Shown in pieces: positions 50,839-59,946 of a stretch of 64,000 nucleotides of DNA. The DNA comes from Bradyrhizobium septentrionale (GTDB lineage Bacteria > Pseudomonadota > Alphaproteobacteria > Rhizobiales > Xanthobacteraceae). The notes under the pieces were generated by a model, which was not told where the DNA came from, made no database searches, and saw only the letters and a list, made by a program, of their open reading frames with translations. The stretch lies in contig NZ_CP088285.1 in assembly GCF_011516645.4 (NCBI RefSeq), forward strand, positions 4,854,501 to 4,918,500. The letters are read 5' to 3'. How positions within the stretch are numbered: position 1 is the stretch's first letter; every line of letters starts with the position of its first letter. A program made the translations under genes and the position numbers.

Positions 50839-52059
50839 ATGATTGCCGAGGAAAGCACGACCAGGCCGATCGCGAGCTGCGAGGCCGAGGTCATCGAAGC
50901 GGATGTCGCGATCGTGGGCGCCGGTTTGGCGGGCTCGCTTGCGCGAGCCGTGCTTGCCCGGGCCGGCTACCGGGTCGTCCTGATCGACAAGCGCGCGATT
51001 CCTCCTGACGAATTCCGCGTCGAAAAGATCGCGGGACGGCAGATCGACATCCTGCGCCGCCTCGGCTTCATCGACGATGTCGAGGCCGTCGCCGCGCCCT
51101 TTGACAGGGTGCTCAACATCAGGGACGGCAGGCTGATCGATATCGGCGTCGGCCGGTCCTACGGAATTTCCTATGCCAACCTCGTCAACATGGCCCGCGA
51201 CCTGACGCCTGATACGTCGAGCTTCCTGCTCGATCAGGTGACCAATGTCAGCTGCAGCGAGGACCGTCAGCAGTTGACGCTGGCCTCCGGCAGACGCGTC
51301 GTCTCGCGTCTCGTCATTCTGGCGACCGGCATGGCGGCCGCGCTTGGCTACAGTCTCGGCATGCGCCGGCAGATGCTTGCCGCGCGCCACTCGGTTTCGT
51401 TCGGCTTCACGATCGCACGGCCGGACAACGCGCCGTTCGATTTCGATGCGCTGACCTGTTATGGCAAGAGGGCGGCTGACGGCGTCGACTATCTCAGCCT
51501 GTTTCCGATGTCGGGCGGCATGCGGGCGAACCTGTTCATGTTCCGCGATCCGACCGATCCGATCATGCGCGAGCTGCGCCGCGACACCAGGCGGACGCTG
51601 CTTCGCCTGATGCCGGGGTTGGAGACCTATCTGGGCGACTTCCAGGTTGTCGGCCCGGTGCAGAACTGGGTCATGGACCTGACCGTGACCGAAGGCCATC
51701 TGCAGCCGGGCGTCGTGCTGATCGGCGATGCATATCAGACCAATTGTCCGGCCGCCGGAACCGGCGTCAGCCGTCTGCTGGTGGATGTCGAACGTCTTTG
51801 CACGCTCCATGTGCCGCGCTGGCTCGAGACCGACGGCATGGGCACGGAGAAGATTGCGCAGTTCTATTCCGATCGGGACAAGCTCGCCGCCGACCAGCTT
51901 TCGCTGCAACTGGCGCGCTACCGGCAGGACTTGACATCGAACACCGATGCACGCTGGACGATGCAGCGGAAGCTGCACTTCCTGCGCCGCGCGATCACGC
52001 ATCGGGTGGACCGGATTCATCCGGGATGGGTGATGCGCGTCCGCAGCGCGCTCCGTTAG
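50839..52059 (+). CDS. FAD-dependent oxidoreductase (PHBH-fold monooxygenase-like)
   Basis: A 406-residue protein; ATG 50839 follows GGAGCGG. FAD-binding: ADVAIVGAGLAGSLARAVLA with the GxGxxG loop, VLIDKR, and the second FAD motif VVLIGDAYQTNCPAAGTGVS. The fold is that of aromatic hydroxylases, squalene-epoxidase-like and geranylgeranyl-reductase-like enzymes. There is no signal peptide. Lying between the flippase and acyltransferase genes it may modify a lipid carrier or a sugar substituent, but its substrate is unknown. Confidence 0.82.
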   Translation: MIAEESTTRPIASCEAEVIEADVAIVGAGLAGSLARAVLARAGYRVVLIDKRAIPPDEFRVEKIAGRQIDILRRLGFIDDVEAVAAPFDRVLNIRDGRLIDIGVGRSYGISYANLVNMARDLTPDTSSFLLDQVTNVSCSEDRQQLTLASGRRVVSRLVILATGMAAALGYSLGMRRQMLAARHSVSFGFTIARPDNAPFDFDALTCYGKRAADGVDYLSLFPMSGGMRANLFMFRDPTDPIMRELRRDTRRTLLRLMPGLETYLGDFQVVGPVQNWVMDLTVTEGHLQPGVVLIGDAYQTNCPAAGTGVSRLLVDVERLCTLHVPRWLETDGMGTEKIAQFYSDRDKLAADQLSLQLARYRQDLTSNTDARWTMQRKLHFLRRAITHRVDRIHPGWVMRVRSALR

Positions 52060-52060
52060 A

Positions 52061-52128
52061 GCGTATTCGGGCGAAGTGGGCAGCGGTTCGCGTGAAGAAA
52101 ACGCGTCAAAGCAGGAACCCAGAGCTAC
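52061..52128 (+). repeat. Dispersed intergenic repeat, copy B
   Basis: GCGTATTCGGGCGAAGTGGG, then GGTTCGCGTGAAGAAAACGC and GTCAAAGCAGGAACCCAGAG. This matches 59831 onwards with scattered changes but lacks the terminal hairpin. Confidence 0.7.
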
Positions 52129-52138
52129 GGCGCCGCAC

Positions 52139-52260
52139 ACTCGGTGTCGTCCCGGCGAAAGCCGGCACCCATAACCACAAATATTTGTGGCGCAAAGGCT
52201 GGGGCCCCAGCTTGTTCTAACGACAGCCATCGGTGGTTATGGGTCCCGGATCGCGGATCC
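52139..52260. repeat. Compound palindrome downstream of the FAD-protein gene
   Basis: Outer arms ACCCATAACCAC (52167-52178) and GTGGTTATGGGT (52233-52244) are perfect inverted repeats. Inside them CCACAAATATTTGTGG (52175-52190) is a perfect 16-bp palindrome. Flanking CGTCCCGGCGAAAGCCGG is a further hairpin. The RNA would fold into a strong branched structure, probably a mobile intergenic repeat that may also end transcription. Confidence 0.7.
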
Positions 52261-52387
52261 TGTCATCGGGCGGCGCTTCGCGCCGACCCGTTGGCTTGTC
52301 CGGACGACGACTGAGTTTTCCTGAACCGAAGCGCGAGGCGCCCGCAAAAAAAACGCCTGGCTAGCTCTTGGCAAACTCTTGGCGGCG

Positions 52388-53518
52388 CTACCGCGTGCCG
52401 GTCGAGGTGCGGATCGGCCTGATGTCGGTCAACCGCTTGGCGGCCTGCTTGATCCAGGGCGCCTGTCTCAGCGCAAACAGTGCAAGCGAGCCGGCCGCGC
52501 TGCCGGCCTGCGTCACGCTCGACATCGGCGTCGGCTGTCCCCCGAATTGCATCTTGTAGGGTTCGTCACCGATGGTGAAGTCGAGCACCCGATCGCCGCG
52601 CTCGATGCAGTCCCGCGCGACCCGTTCGAAGGTCAGCGCGCCGATCGACTGGCTCTTGTATCCCTCGATATCGAACGCCGTCATGACGACGAGGAGGCTG
52701 TCGCGGTGAGATAGCCCAAGGGCGGTGGCAATGACCTCGCCGTCCATCTTCATGGCATAGAGGCGGGCAAAGGAGCCGGCGCCGCGCAGCGCCACGCTCG
52801 AATAGAAATCGAAATATTCCGGACGCTGCAGCAGGTCGCCATCACCATGCGCCTGGAACCGCGGACCGCGAAACTTCTTCATCACCTCCATCGCCTCGCC
52901 GATGGAGGCGCTGTCGTCGCAGCATGAGAAGGTGAGGGTGCCTTTCTTGTGGATCTGGCGCCATTTCTTTGCCAGCTCCTTTTGATAGGACTTCCCCAAC
53001 GCGTTGATCTGCCATTGCTCGAACGGCGCAGACAGGACCGTCGCATAGGCATTGGTATCCATCAGGCTGCGGTGAGGCGCCCCGAGCAGATTTTCGATCG
53101 GCATCTTGGCATCGAGCAGCTTCGGTATGCGCAGCAGATCGAATGGCCGGACCAGGTGTCGAAGCCTCTCGCAGGCACGCTCGTCCCGCAGCAGGTCGGC
53201 GAATGTCGCGATGCTGCAGACCGGCGACAGGTAGTCGGACACACGCAAATCCGCGAATTCGATCGTGCGCATCGGCCCGCGGCGCACGCGCAGCAGCGGA
53301 AGCACAGCCGCCAGTGCCTTGCTTGCGCGATTCCTGATGACGACGACCAGCGGCTTCGCCGCCGCGGCGGGCGCGAGCTTGCGATAGAGGCTGTCCAACC
53401 ACAGCGGATGTTGGAAGGCGGTCGCGTCCGATCCTTCAAACAACGTCGCGTATTCTTCGGACAGGAAGTCGAATGCGTCGTCGATGCAAACATCGAACGC
53501 GTCATCATTCTTATTCAT
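52388..53518 (-). CDS. GNAT/FemAB-like acyltransferase of the polysaccharide locus
   Basis: A 376-residue protein of the two-GNAT-domain type annotated as cellulose-biosynthesis/exopolysaccharide acetyltransferase. The N-domain opens with TAFQHPLWLDSLYRKLAPAA and the C-domain has SYQKELAKKWRQIHKKGTLT, FARLYAMKMDGEVIATALGL, then LTFERVARDCIERGDRVLDF and FTIGDEPYKMQFGG. It probably transfers an acyl or amino-acyl group to a sugar. No membrane segment. It is on the opposite strand to its neighbours on both sides. Confidence 0.75.
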   Translation of the reverse strand: MNKNDDAFDVCIDDAFDFLSEEYATLFEGSDATAFQHPLWLDSLYRKLAPAAAAKPLVVVIRNRASKALAAVLPLLRVRRGPMRTIEFADLRVSDYLSPVCSIATFADLLRDERACERLRHLVRPFDLLRIPKLLDAKMPIENLLGAPHRSLMDTNAYATVLSAPFEQWQINALGKSYQKELAKKWRQIHKKGTLTFSCCDDSASIGEAMEVMKKFRGPRFQAHGDGDLLQRPEYFDFYSSVALRGAGSFARLYAMKMDGEVIATALGLSHRDSLLVVMTAFDIEGYKSQSIGALTFERVARDCIERGDRVLDFTIGDEPYKMQFGGQPTPMSSVTQAGSAAGSLALFALRQAPWIKQAAKRLTDIRPIRTSTGTR

Positions 53519-53817
53519 GCGAAACCAAACAAACGGGTTTTCAAAGTGCCGATCGAGCCGGCGTGGATACCCTTATAGCAAAGGCTGATGACGTCGGGCA
53601 CCGGTAGAAAACGATTTGTATTAATGTAGTGCGTCGACCTTTGCGCATTGTTGCTGATCGAAGGTCGCCGCGGTGAACGGATCGCGTCTGACGCCTCATC
53701 TGTCGGTATCGTTAATAATCTCGCTATGGCCTGAGATCGTCACGCATCGCGCGGCTGGCACGCGGCTGGACCGAATATTGCAGTTATGGGCAGGTAAGCA
53801 CTGGAGTCCTTGGTGAA

Positions 53818-54804
53818 ATGTTGACTAGCAGCCAAAACGCCCGCATTTCCGATGCAATTTCGCCTGCGCGCGTTGATCGCGAGGGGGCCCAGCGTCTCAA
53901 TTCAGACACGGCTGCTCCAGCTGTCCGGATTTGCAACACTTCGGGTGATCCGCAGGCGGATGTGCCGGCCGGATCATCGCTGCCAAACGGCATGCGCGAG
54001 CGCCGCATCAATCCTGTCGGCCGGGCTGCGACCGCCGGCGTTACCCGAGCAACCATCGGCGGGCTGCGGCTCGCCGTGCTCGATCGCGAGCAGACTGCGG
54101 GTTTCATGGTCGAGATGGTGCACCCGCAGCGGCGGGTCAGTCGGCCGCTGTATCTGACCTCGGCCAATGGCGAGGTGCTGTCGCGCTGCTCGACCGAGCC
54201 GATGACCGATCGGTTGTTCCGCACCGCCGACCTGATCAATGCCGACGGGCAACCGCTCGTCATGGTGTCCAAGCTGCGGTCATCGAACCCGCTGCCCGAG
54301 CGCGTCGCGACCACCGACCTGTTCCACGACGTCGCGCGCCGGGCGGAAGAGCTCGGGCTTACCTTCTATTTGCTCGGCGCCGACGATGCCGAGAACAAGG
54401 CGGCAATCGCCAATGTCCGCCGGGCCTATCCGGCCCTCAAGATCGTCGGCCATTCGCACGGTTATCTGCGCGGCGACGCGCTGCGGGCCAAGGTCGACGA
54501 GATCAACTCGCTGGTGCCGGACTTCCTCTGGGTCGCGCTCGGCGTGCCCAACGAGCAGGCTTTCGTCGATGAATTCATGCCGCGGCTTGGCAATGTCGGC
54601 GTCATCAAGACGTCAGGCGGATTGTTCAATTTCCTGTCGGGCTCGCGGCCGCGCGCGCCGCGGTGGATGCAGATCGTGGGACTCGAATGGGCCTGGCGGC
54701 TCTGGCTCGAGCCGCGCCGGCTGTTCTGGCGCTACCTGACGACCAATCCGCATGCTCTCTATCTGCTGCTCAACCGGACCCGATCCTCGTCTAGCAAAGA
54801 CTGA
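53818..54804 (+). CDS. WecB/TagA/CpsF-family glycosyltransferase
   Basis: A 328-residue protein from ATG 53818; the first ~75 residues are low-complexity. The GT26 core starts near TIGGLRLAVLDREQ and includes SRPLYLTSANGEVLS, INADGQPLVMVSKLR, TFYLLGADDAENKAAIANVR, HGYLRGD, DFLWVALGVPNEQAFVDEF and KTSGGLFNFLSGSRPRAPRW. It probably transfers a sugar such as a uronic acid or ManNAc-type residue onto the growing lipid-linked unit. It is the first of three co-oriented genes followed by the polymerase and the GH5. Confidence 0.9.
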   Translation: MLTSSQNARISDAISPARVDREGAQRLNSDTAAPAVRICNTSGDPQADVPAGSSLPNGMRERRINPVGRAATAGVTRATIGGLRLAVLDREQTAGFMVEMVHPQRRVSRPLYLTSANGEVLSRCSTEPMTDRLFRTADLINADGQPLVMVSKLRSSNPLPERVATTDLFHDVARRAEELGLTFYLLGADDAENKAAIANVRRAYPALKIVGHSHGYLRGDALRAKVDEINSLVPDFLWVALGVPNEQAFVDEFMPRLGNVGVIKTSGGLFNFLSGSRPRAPRWMQIVGLEWAWRLWLEPRRLFWRYLTTNPHALYLLLNRTRSSSSKD

Positions 54805-54881
54805 AGCCTACCGCGTGCAATATGCACTCCGGCCCGATCCACCGGAGTGCCGAGCTCATTTATGAGCGGAGTACAATCGAT

Positions 54882-56165
54882 ATGGACGGACGCGCGCTCG
54901 ATAGCTCGACCTGGCAGGCGCCCAGCGTCGAGGCGGAAAATTTCGCAAGGACCGTCGTCAACTGGTCGATCACCATCAACGTGATCATGTCGATGGGGAC
55001 CTTCCACGCGGCGCTGCTGCCGACCGAGCTGACGCTGGTGCAGCAGGCCGTCGCCCTCTTGATGTGGGGCGTGCTGATCTATGCCAGCCTGTTCATCCGT
55101 CCCTGCCTGCCGCTGGCCTTCAATCTCGACACGCTTGCGGTCATCGCGTTCTATGCGTTTGCCACGATTTCGGTGTTCTGGACCAATCTCGGCGTCGCTG
55201 CGCTGATGAAGGCCGCGGCGCTCGCGATCACGACGCTCGGCGCGTTCTGCATGATCACCCGCGTCGACATCGACGACATCGTGAAAGCGACGACCCGCGG
55301 CCTGTTCGTGCTGATCGCGGGCTCGGCGGTTTGCGCATTGGTTTTCCCTGATATCGGGGTCGATGACAGCTGGATGCACATGGGGCAGTGGCAGGGCGTC
55401 TTCGAATCGAAGCAGACCCTGGGCTTCGCCGGTGCCTATCTGATGTTCTTTGCCTGTTATCGAAAGATAACCGGACAGGGATGGTTGCCCTTCCTCGTCA
55501 CCTTCGGGCTCGCCTCGACCTGTGTCATTCTCTCGAAGTCGCGCGGCGCCGGCGCCCTGGCGCTGGTTGCCTGTGCGCTCGTGCTGACGTCGCTGTGGTC
55601 CGTCAGGTGCATGGAGGTCTACGCGATCCTGCCATGCGTGATGTGCGTCACGGCCGTGCTGCTGATCCTGTATTTCTACACGACCGGATATGACTCGATC
55701 CACGTCTTCGACACGACGATCGATTTCACCGAAAGAACCTTCATCTGGCAGTACGCCATCGGTCATTTCGATGACGCACCGCTGTTCGGATTTGGCATCA
55801 ACGGGTTCTGGACCACTCCGGCGATCTACGATTATTTCAACCAGAACCACGGCTGGGTGCTCGACAACTATCACAATGGCTATATCGCCATTCTGATCGA
55901 GACGGGATTCCTGGGCTATTTCCTGTTCACGGCAAGCGTCTTTCTGTTCTCCTACAAGGTGCTTTGCCTGATCGCGGAGCGCGCGATCGATCGTCTGCAT
56001 TGTGCGCTGATCATCGGGTTCGTGTTTCTCAACTGCCAGACCAACTTTACCGAGACGGTGTTCCTTCGTTCGACGATGTTCACATCGGTGCTGCTGATTG
56101 CGTTCTTCCTTGCCGTCTGTCGGCCGGTGCCGTCATCGCGTGCGCACGAGCTGGAGCAACCATGA
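54882..56165 (+). CDS. O-antigen ligase/ExoQ-like polysaccharide polymerase (Wzy type)
   Basis: A 427-residue polytopic membrane protein; ATG 54882 is preferred over 54822 because GGAG lies upstream of it. About ten to eleven hydrophobic helices with the Wzy_C/ligase region: VFESKQTLGFAGAYLMFFAC, ILSKSRGAGALALVACALVL, then RTFIWQYAIGHF, PLFGFGINGFW and the periplasmic-loop LDNYHNGYIAILIETG with His. It polymerises repeat units in the periplasm. Its stop overlaps the next gene's start (ATGA). Confidence 0.88.
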   Translation: MDGRALDSSTWQAPSVEAENFARTVVNWSITINVIMSMGTFHAALLPTELTLVQQAVALLMWGVLIYASLFIRPCLPLAFNLDTLAVIAFYAFATISVFWTNLGVAALMKAAALAITTLGAFCMITRVDIDDIVKATTRGLFVLIAGSAVCALVFPDIGVDDSWMHMGQWQGVFESKQTLGFAGAYLMFFACYRKITGQGWLPFLVTFGLASTCVILSKSRGAGALALVACALVLTSLWSVRCMEVYAILPCVMCVTAVLLILYFYTTGYDSIHVFDTTIDFTERTFIWQYAIGHFDDAPLFGFGINGFWTTPAIYDYFNQNHGWVLDNYHNGYIAILIETGFLGYFLFTASVFLFSYKVLCLIAERAIDRLHCALIIGFVFLNCQTNFTETVFLRSTMFTSVLLIAFFLAVCRPVPSSRAHELEQP

Positions 56166-57187
56166 CGGCGTTCCGATCGATTTTGCAGGGAACCTTCAGC
56201 GCGCTGGTGGCGGCGGCGCTGTCTGCGGTGCTGGTCTCGCCGGCGAATACCGCGGAGCGAGGCGCGTCCCCGGACGTCGCGGCACTGGGGCGCGGCATCA
56301 ATATTCTCGGCTATGACGGCATCTGGGAAGGACACCAGAACGCGCCTTTTCGCCTGGAAAACCTCAATACGATCCGCCAGGCCGGCTTCTCGCATGTCAG
56401 GATCAACTTCTTCGGCTTCAGGTACATGGATTCCGGAAACATCTTGGACGAAGCCGTCTTGCGGCGCCTCGATGGTGTGATCGAGGACGTGCTGGCGCGG
56501 AAGCTGATCCCGATCCTCGATGAGCACGACACCGACCTCTGCCAGCGCGACGTGCCGGAATGCACGGTGAAGCTCAAGGCGTTCTGGCGCCAGATCGCGT
56601 CGCGCTATGCGGGGAAATATCCGAATCTGGTGTTCGAGGTCCTGAACGAGCCCGGTGGCAACATGACTTCGGCCGAGTGGAATGCACTGCTCAGCGATTG
56701 TCTGGTCATCATCAGGGGCACGAATCCGACGCGCAGTGTCGTTGCCGCCATCCTGAACATCGACGAACTGCCGGTCGACGAACTGGTGCTGCCACCCGGC
56801 GACAGAAACCTGATCGTTACGTTCCACTATTATGCGCCGATACGCTTCACCCACCAGGGCGCGCCATGGTCGGCAATCTTTTCGAAGATCGGTCCGCTGA
56901 GCTGGGGCTCGGCTGAAGACGAGGCGAAGGCCGCCGCTGATTTCGACAAGGTCCGCGCCTGGTCGGAGAAGGAGAGGCGCCCGATCTATCTCGGCGAGTT
57001 CGGCGTCTACGAGCGCGCGCCGGCAGAGAGCCGCGCGAAATACCTGTCGTTCATGGCGAGAAACGCCGAGAAATTCGGCTGGGCCTGGGCCTATTGGCAG
57101 TTCGATCACGATTTCGCGGCATTCGATAGCGCCCGGCAACGCTGGAACCGCGATATTCTCCGCGCAATCATTCCGTCGGTCCGCTAG
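56162..57187 (+). CDS. Glycoside hydrolase family 5 (secreted endoglucanase-like)
   Basis: A 341-residue protein with a signal peptide (residues 1-31, TFSALVAAALSAVLVSPANT). GH5 catalytic residues: acid/base Glu163 in FEVLNEPGG, substrate His222-Tyr223 in VTFHYYAP, and nucleophile Glu279 in IYLGEFGVYE. It would cleave beta-linked glucan or a related polymer in the periplasm or outside. Its start overlaps the polymerase stop by four bases, so it is translated with the polymerase and probably trims the polysaccharide made by this locus. Confidence 0.92.
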   Translation: MTAFRSILQGTFSALVAAALSAVLVSPANTAERGASPDVAALGRGINILGYDGIWEGHQNAPFRLENLNTIRQAGFSHVRINFFGFRYMDSGNILDEAVLRRLDGVIEDVLARKLIPILDEHDTDLCQRDVPECTVKLKAFWRQIASRYAGKYPNLVFEVLNEPGGNMTSAEWNALLSDCLVIIRGTNPTRSVVAAILNIDELPVDELVLPPGDRNLIVTFHYYAPIRFTHQGAPWSAIFSKIGPLSWGSAEDEAKAAADFDKVRAWSEKERRPIYLGEFGVYERAPAESRAKYLSFMARNAEKFGWAWAYWQFDHDFAAFDSARQRWNRDILRAIIPSVR

Positions 57188-57214
57188 TCCGCCTGCTGCG
57201 CGGCGCCCTTCGCC

Positions 57215-58426
57215 TCAGGATCGGCCGACGTCCTTGACGACGCGATTGTCGCGCGCCGTGAGCACGCCGCCCTTGTACACCGAACGTTCCGAGGGCCGCG
57301 CGACCACGGCTTCCTGGATATGCGCAGCGTTCAACGTCACGAAATCGGCCTTGTCCCCCACACGCAGGCCGTAACCTTCGAGCCGCAGCGCCTTGGCGCC
57401 GGCCGCGGTGACCATGTCGAACGCGATCGCGAGCTCGTCATCGGTGTAGAAGCCCGAGCGGTATCCGATCATCATCGCGCGGCCCAGCATGTCGCCGTCG
57501 CCATAGGGCCACCAGCTGTCCCTGATATTGTCGTTGCCGCTGAACACCGTGACGCCGGCGTTCCTGAGCGTGGCGACCGGCGGGAACGGCCGGCTGCCCG
57601 GCGCATTCGTCATGATCGCCACGCCTGAGCGTGCCAGAATGTCGGCGGTCTTCTTCAACGCGTCGGCCGGAATGTCGCCGAGGCCGTAGGCGTGGCTGAC
57701 GGCGACGCGGCCCTCCATGCCGAGCGCACGCGTCCGCGCCGCGATCTGCTCGACCTCGAAGGCGCCGAGCATGCCGCCATCATGAAGATGAATGTCGACA
57801 TCGACGCCGTGCTTGTGCGCAACGCCGAAGACGACATTGAGATGGCCCTCGACATCCCGATCGAAGCTCGCGGGATCGAGCCCGCCGACCACATTGGCGC
57901 CGAGCCTGATCGCCTCGTCGAGCAATTGCGGCGTGCCGGGGCTGCCGAGAATCCCGCTCTGCGGAAACGCCACGAGCTGGATGTCGATCAGGCCCCGGTA
58001 TTCGTCGCGCACCCTGAGGATGGTTTCGAGCGAGTTGAGGCCCACTGACCCATCGACCATGACGTGACTGCGCATTTGCGTCGTGCCATGCCCGATGCAG
58101 AGGTTGAGCTGATTCCGCGCCCGCACGTCCATCGGGGCGGCGGCAGCAAGGTTCTCGGCCTGAAACGCCACCCGCTCATGGACGTTGAATCCATCAGTGC
58201 AGGGACGGTGCGGCCGCCAGGTGTCGCCATAGAAGCTGGTATCGAGATGGATATGGCCCTCGACGAAGCCGGGCACGACCAGTGCGTTGCCGAGATCGAC
58301 GATCTCGACCCCGGCCGGGCGCTCGGCCCTCGCTTCGATCGCAACGACGCGGCCGTCGCGGACCAGCATGTCGCTGCTGGCGCCGTCACCGAGCCTGGCA
58401 TTGATGAAGAGCTTGTCGGCGGGCAT
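57215..58426 (-). CDS. Amidohydrolase, cytosine deaminase-like
   Basis: A 403-residue amidohydrolase-superfamily enzyme. The start at ATG 58426 gives the normal family N-terminus; longer in-frame options run through the divergent promoter region. Metal-binding motif GFVEGHIHLDTSF (His58, His60), then DIHLHDGGMLGAFEVEQIAA, VSHAYGLGD and FSGNDNIRDSWWPYGDGDML with the catalytic Asp. It resembles CodA-type deaminases acting on cyclic amidines. It is divergent from an MHS transporter, which probably imports its substrate. Confidence 0.87.
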   Translation of the reverse strand: MPADKLFINARLGDGASSDMLVRDGRVVAIEARAERPAGVEIVDLGNALVVPGFVEGHIHLDTSFYGDTWRPHRPCTDGFNVHERVAFQAENLAAAAPMDVRARNQLNLCIGHGTTQMRSHVMVDGSVGLNSLETILRVRDEYRGLIDIQLVAFPQSGILGSPGTPQLLDEAIRLGANVVGGLDPASFDRDVEGHLNVVFGVAHKHGVDVDIHLHDGGMLGAFEVEQIAARTRALGMEGRVAVSHAYGLGDIPADALKKTADILARSGVAIMTNAPGSRPFPPVATLRNAGVTVFSGNDNIRDSWWPYGDGDMLGRAMMIGYRSGFYTDDELAIAFDMVTAAGAKALRLEGYGLRVGDKADFVTLNAAHIQEAVVARPSERSVYKGGVLTARDNRVVKDVGRS

Positions 58427-58538
58427 CGGGTCTGTCCTTGTTTCCTCTGCATGCAGGTCGCGCAGCGCGCTGTGCCTTGCCTTGCATAGCCCAAGGAATA
58501 ATACTCGCCCCGAACAGGCAGACAAGGAACCCATATCA

Positions 58539-59828
58539 TTGCCGGACATTGCGAGCAGCGAAGGGTTCGATGTCAAGCGTGCAGCCTTTGCCGCGACCAT
58601 CGGCAACATGCTGGAGTTCTACGACTTCATCACCTACAGCTTCTTTGCCACCGAGATCGGCCGCACCTTCTTCCCCGCGCACAGCGAATACGGCAGCCTG
58701 ATGCTGTCGCTCGCAACCTTCGGTGCCGGATTTCTGACGCGCCCGATCGGCGGCATCGTGCTCGGCATCTTCTCCGACCGGGTCGGCCGCCGGCCCGCAA
58801 TGCTGCTGAGTTTCGCGCTGATGGGCGGCGCGATCCTGACCATCGCGCTGACGCCATCCTATGCCGCAATCGGCATCGTGGCCCCGATCATCGTGATCCT
58901 GGCGCGCATGGTGCAGGGATTTGCACTCGGCGGCGAGGTCGGACCGACCACAGCCTATCTGATCGAGATCGCACGACCCAGGGATCGCGGCCTGGTGGTG
59001 GCATGGCAGCCAGCCAGCCAGGAGATCGCAGCCACGATCGGCGCGCTGGTCGGCGTCATCCTGAGCAGCACCATGGCGCCCGACATGCTGCAGGCCTACG
59101 GATGGCGCTTCGCATTCCTGCTCGGGGCCGTCTGCCTGCCGTTCGGCATCTGGATGCGCCGCACGCTGCCGGAAACCGTTGCTCACGGCGAGCGCGCTGC
59201 CGGGGCCGCCGAGAGTTCGAGCCATGTTGCGCAGGCGCGGGCGCATCTCCGCGTGATCGTGCTGGCGGTGATGATCCTGGCCAGCGGCACGATATCGACC
59301 TATGTCACGCAATACATGACGACCTACGCCAAGAACACGCTGCATGTGTCGCCGTCGCTGGCGTTCACCGTGTCGCTGGTCAGCAACGGACTGCAGATCA
59401 TCGGTGCGTTGCTGGGCGGCTGGCTCGCCGACCGGCTCGGACGCAAGCCGATCATGATCTGGCCGCAGCTCGTCGTGCTGGTGCTGACCTACCCGGCCTT
59501 CCTGTGGATCGTCCACGACCCGGGCGCCTGGTCGCTGCTGTTTGGCTTCGGCATCCTGTCGTTCATCGGATCGCTGCCGTTCACCGCATTCTATGCCGCC
59601 TTCACCGAAGCGCTGCCGCAGAACATCCGCGGCGGCGTGTTCGCCACGATCTACGCGGTTGCGATCGCGACGTTCGGCGGCACCGCGCAGCTCGTGGTCA
59701 CGTGGCTGCTGCACGCGACGGGAGATCCGCTGGCGCCGTCCTGGTATCTGCTGCTCGCGGCAGCGGTCGGCATCCTCGCGATGAGCCTGATGCCGGAGAC
59801 CGCCCCGGTGAAGGTCGGCGAGAAGTAA
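58539..59828 (+). CDS. MFS transporter, metabolite:H+ symporter (MHS/ProP-like) family
   Basis: A 429-residue protein with 12 predicted helices. TTG at 58539 is chosen as start because AAGGA lies at good spacing and no ATG fits. Family signatures: GNMLEFYDFITYSFFATEIG in helix 1, FSDRVGRRPAMLLSFALMGG between helices 2 and 3, VQGFALGGEVGPTTAYLIEI and the second-half DRLGRKPIMIW. It is a proton-coupled importer of a small polar metabolite or organic acid. The divergent amidohydrolase suggests a nitrogenous cyclic substrate. Confidence 0.9.
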   Translation: MPDIASSEGFDVKRAAFAATIGNMLEFYDFITYSFFATEIGRTFFPAHSEYGSLMLSLATFGAGFLTRPIGGIVLGIFSDRVGRRPAMLLSFALMGGAILTIALTPSYAAIGIVAPIIVILARMVQGFALGGEVGPTTAYLIEIARPRDRGLVVAWQPASQEIAATIGALVGVILSSTMAPDMLQAYGWRFAFLLGAVCLPFGIWMRRTLPETVAHGERAAGAAESSSHVAQARAHLRVIVLAVMILASGTISTYVTQYMTTYAKNTLHVSPSLAFTVSLVSNGLQIIGALLGGWLADRLGRKPIMIWPQLVVLVLTYPAFLWIVHDPGAWSLLFGFGILSFIGSLPFTAFYAAFTEALPQNIRGGVFATIYAVAIATFGGTAQLVVTWLLHATGDPLAPSWYLLLAAAVGILAMSLMPETAPVKVGEK

Positions 59829-59930
59829 AGCGTTTTCGAGCGAAGTGGATATCGGTTCGCGTGAAGAAAACGCGTCAAAGCAAGAATCTAGAGCCCCGTT
59901 CCGATTCAATCGGAACGGAAAAGGCTATAG
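59829..59930 (+). repeat. Dispersed intergenic repeat, copy C (most complete)
   Basis: GCGTTTTCGAGCGAAGTGGA, then GGTTCGCGTGAAGAAAACGC, GTCAAAGCAAGAATCTAGAG and a hairpin with 11-bp perfect arms (CCGTTCCGATT/AATCGGAACGG, 59896-59918). It begins directly at the MFS stop codon and may double as its terminator. Copies A and B are at 48911-49005 and 52061-52128. Confidence 0.75.
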
Positions 59931-59946
59931 GCGCCGGCGGCCGCGT

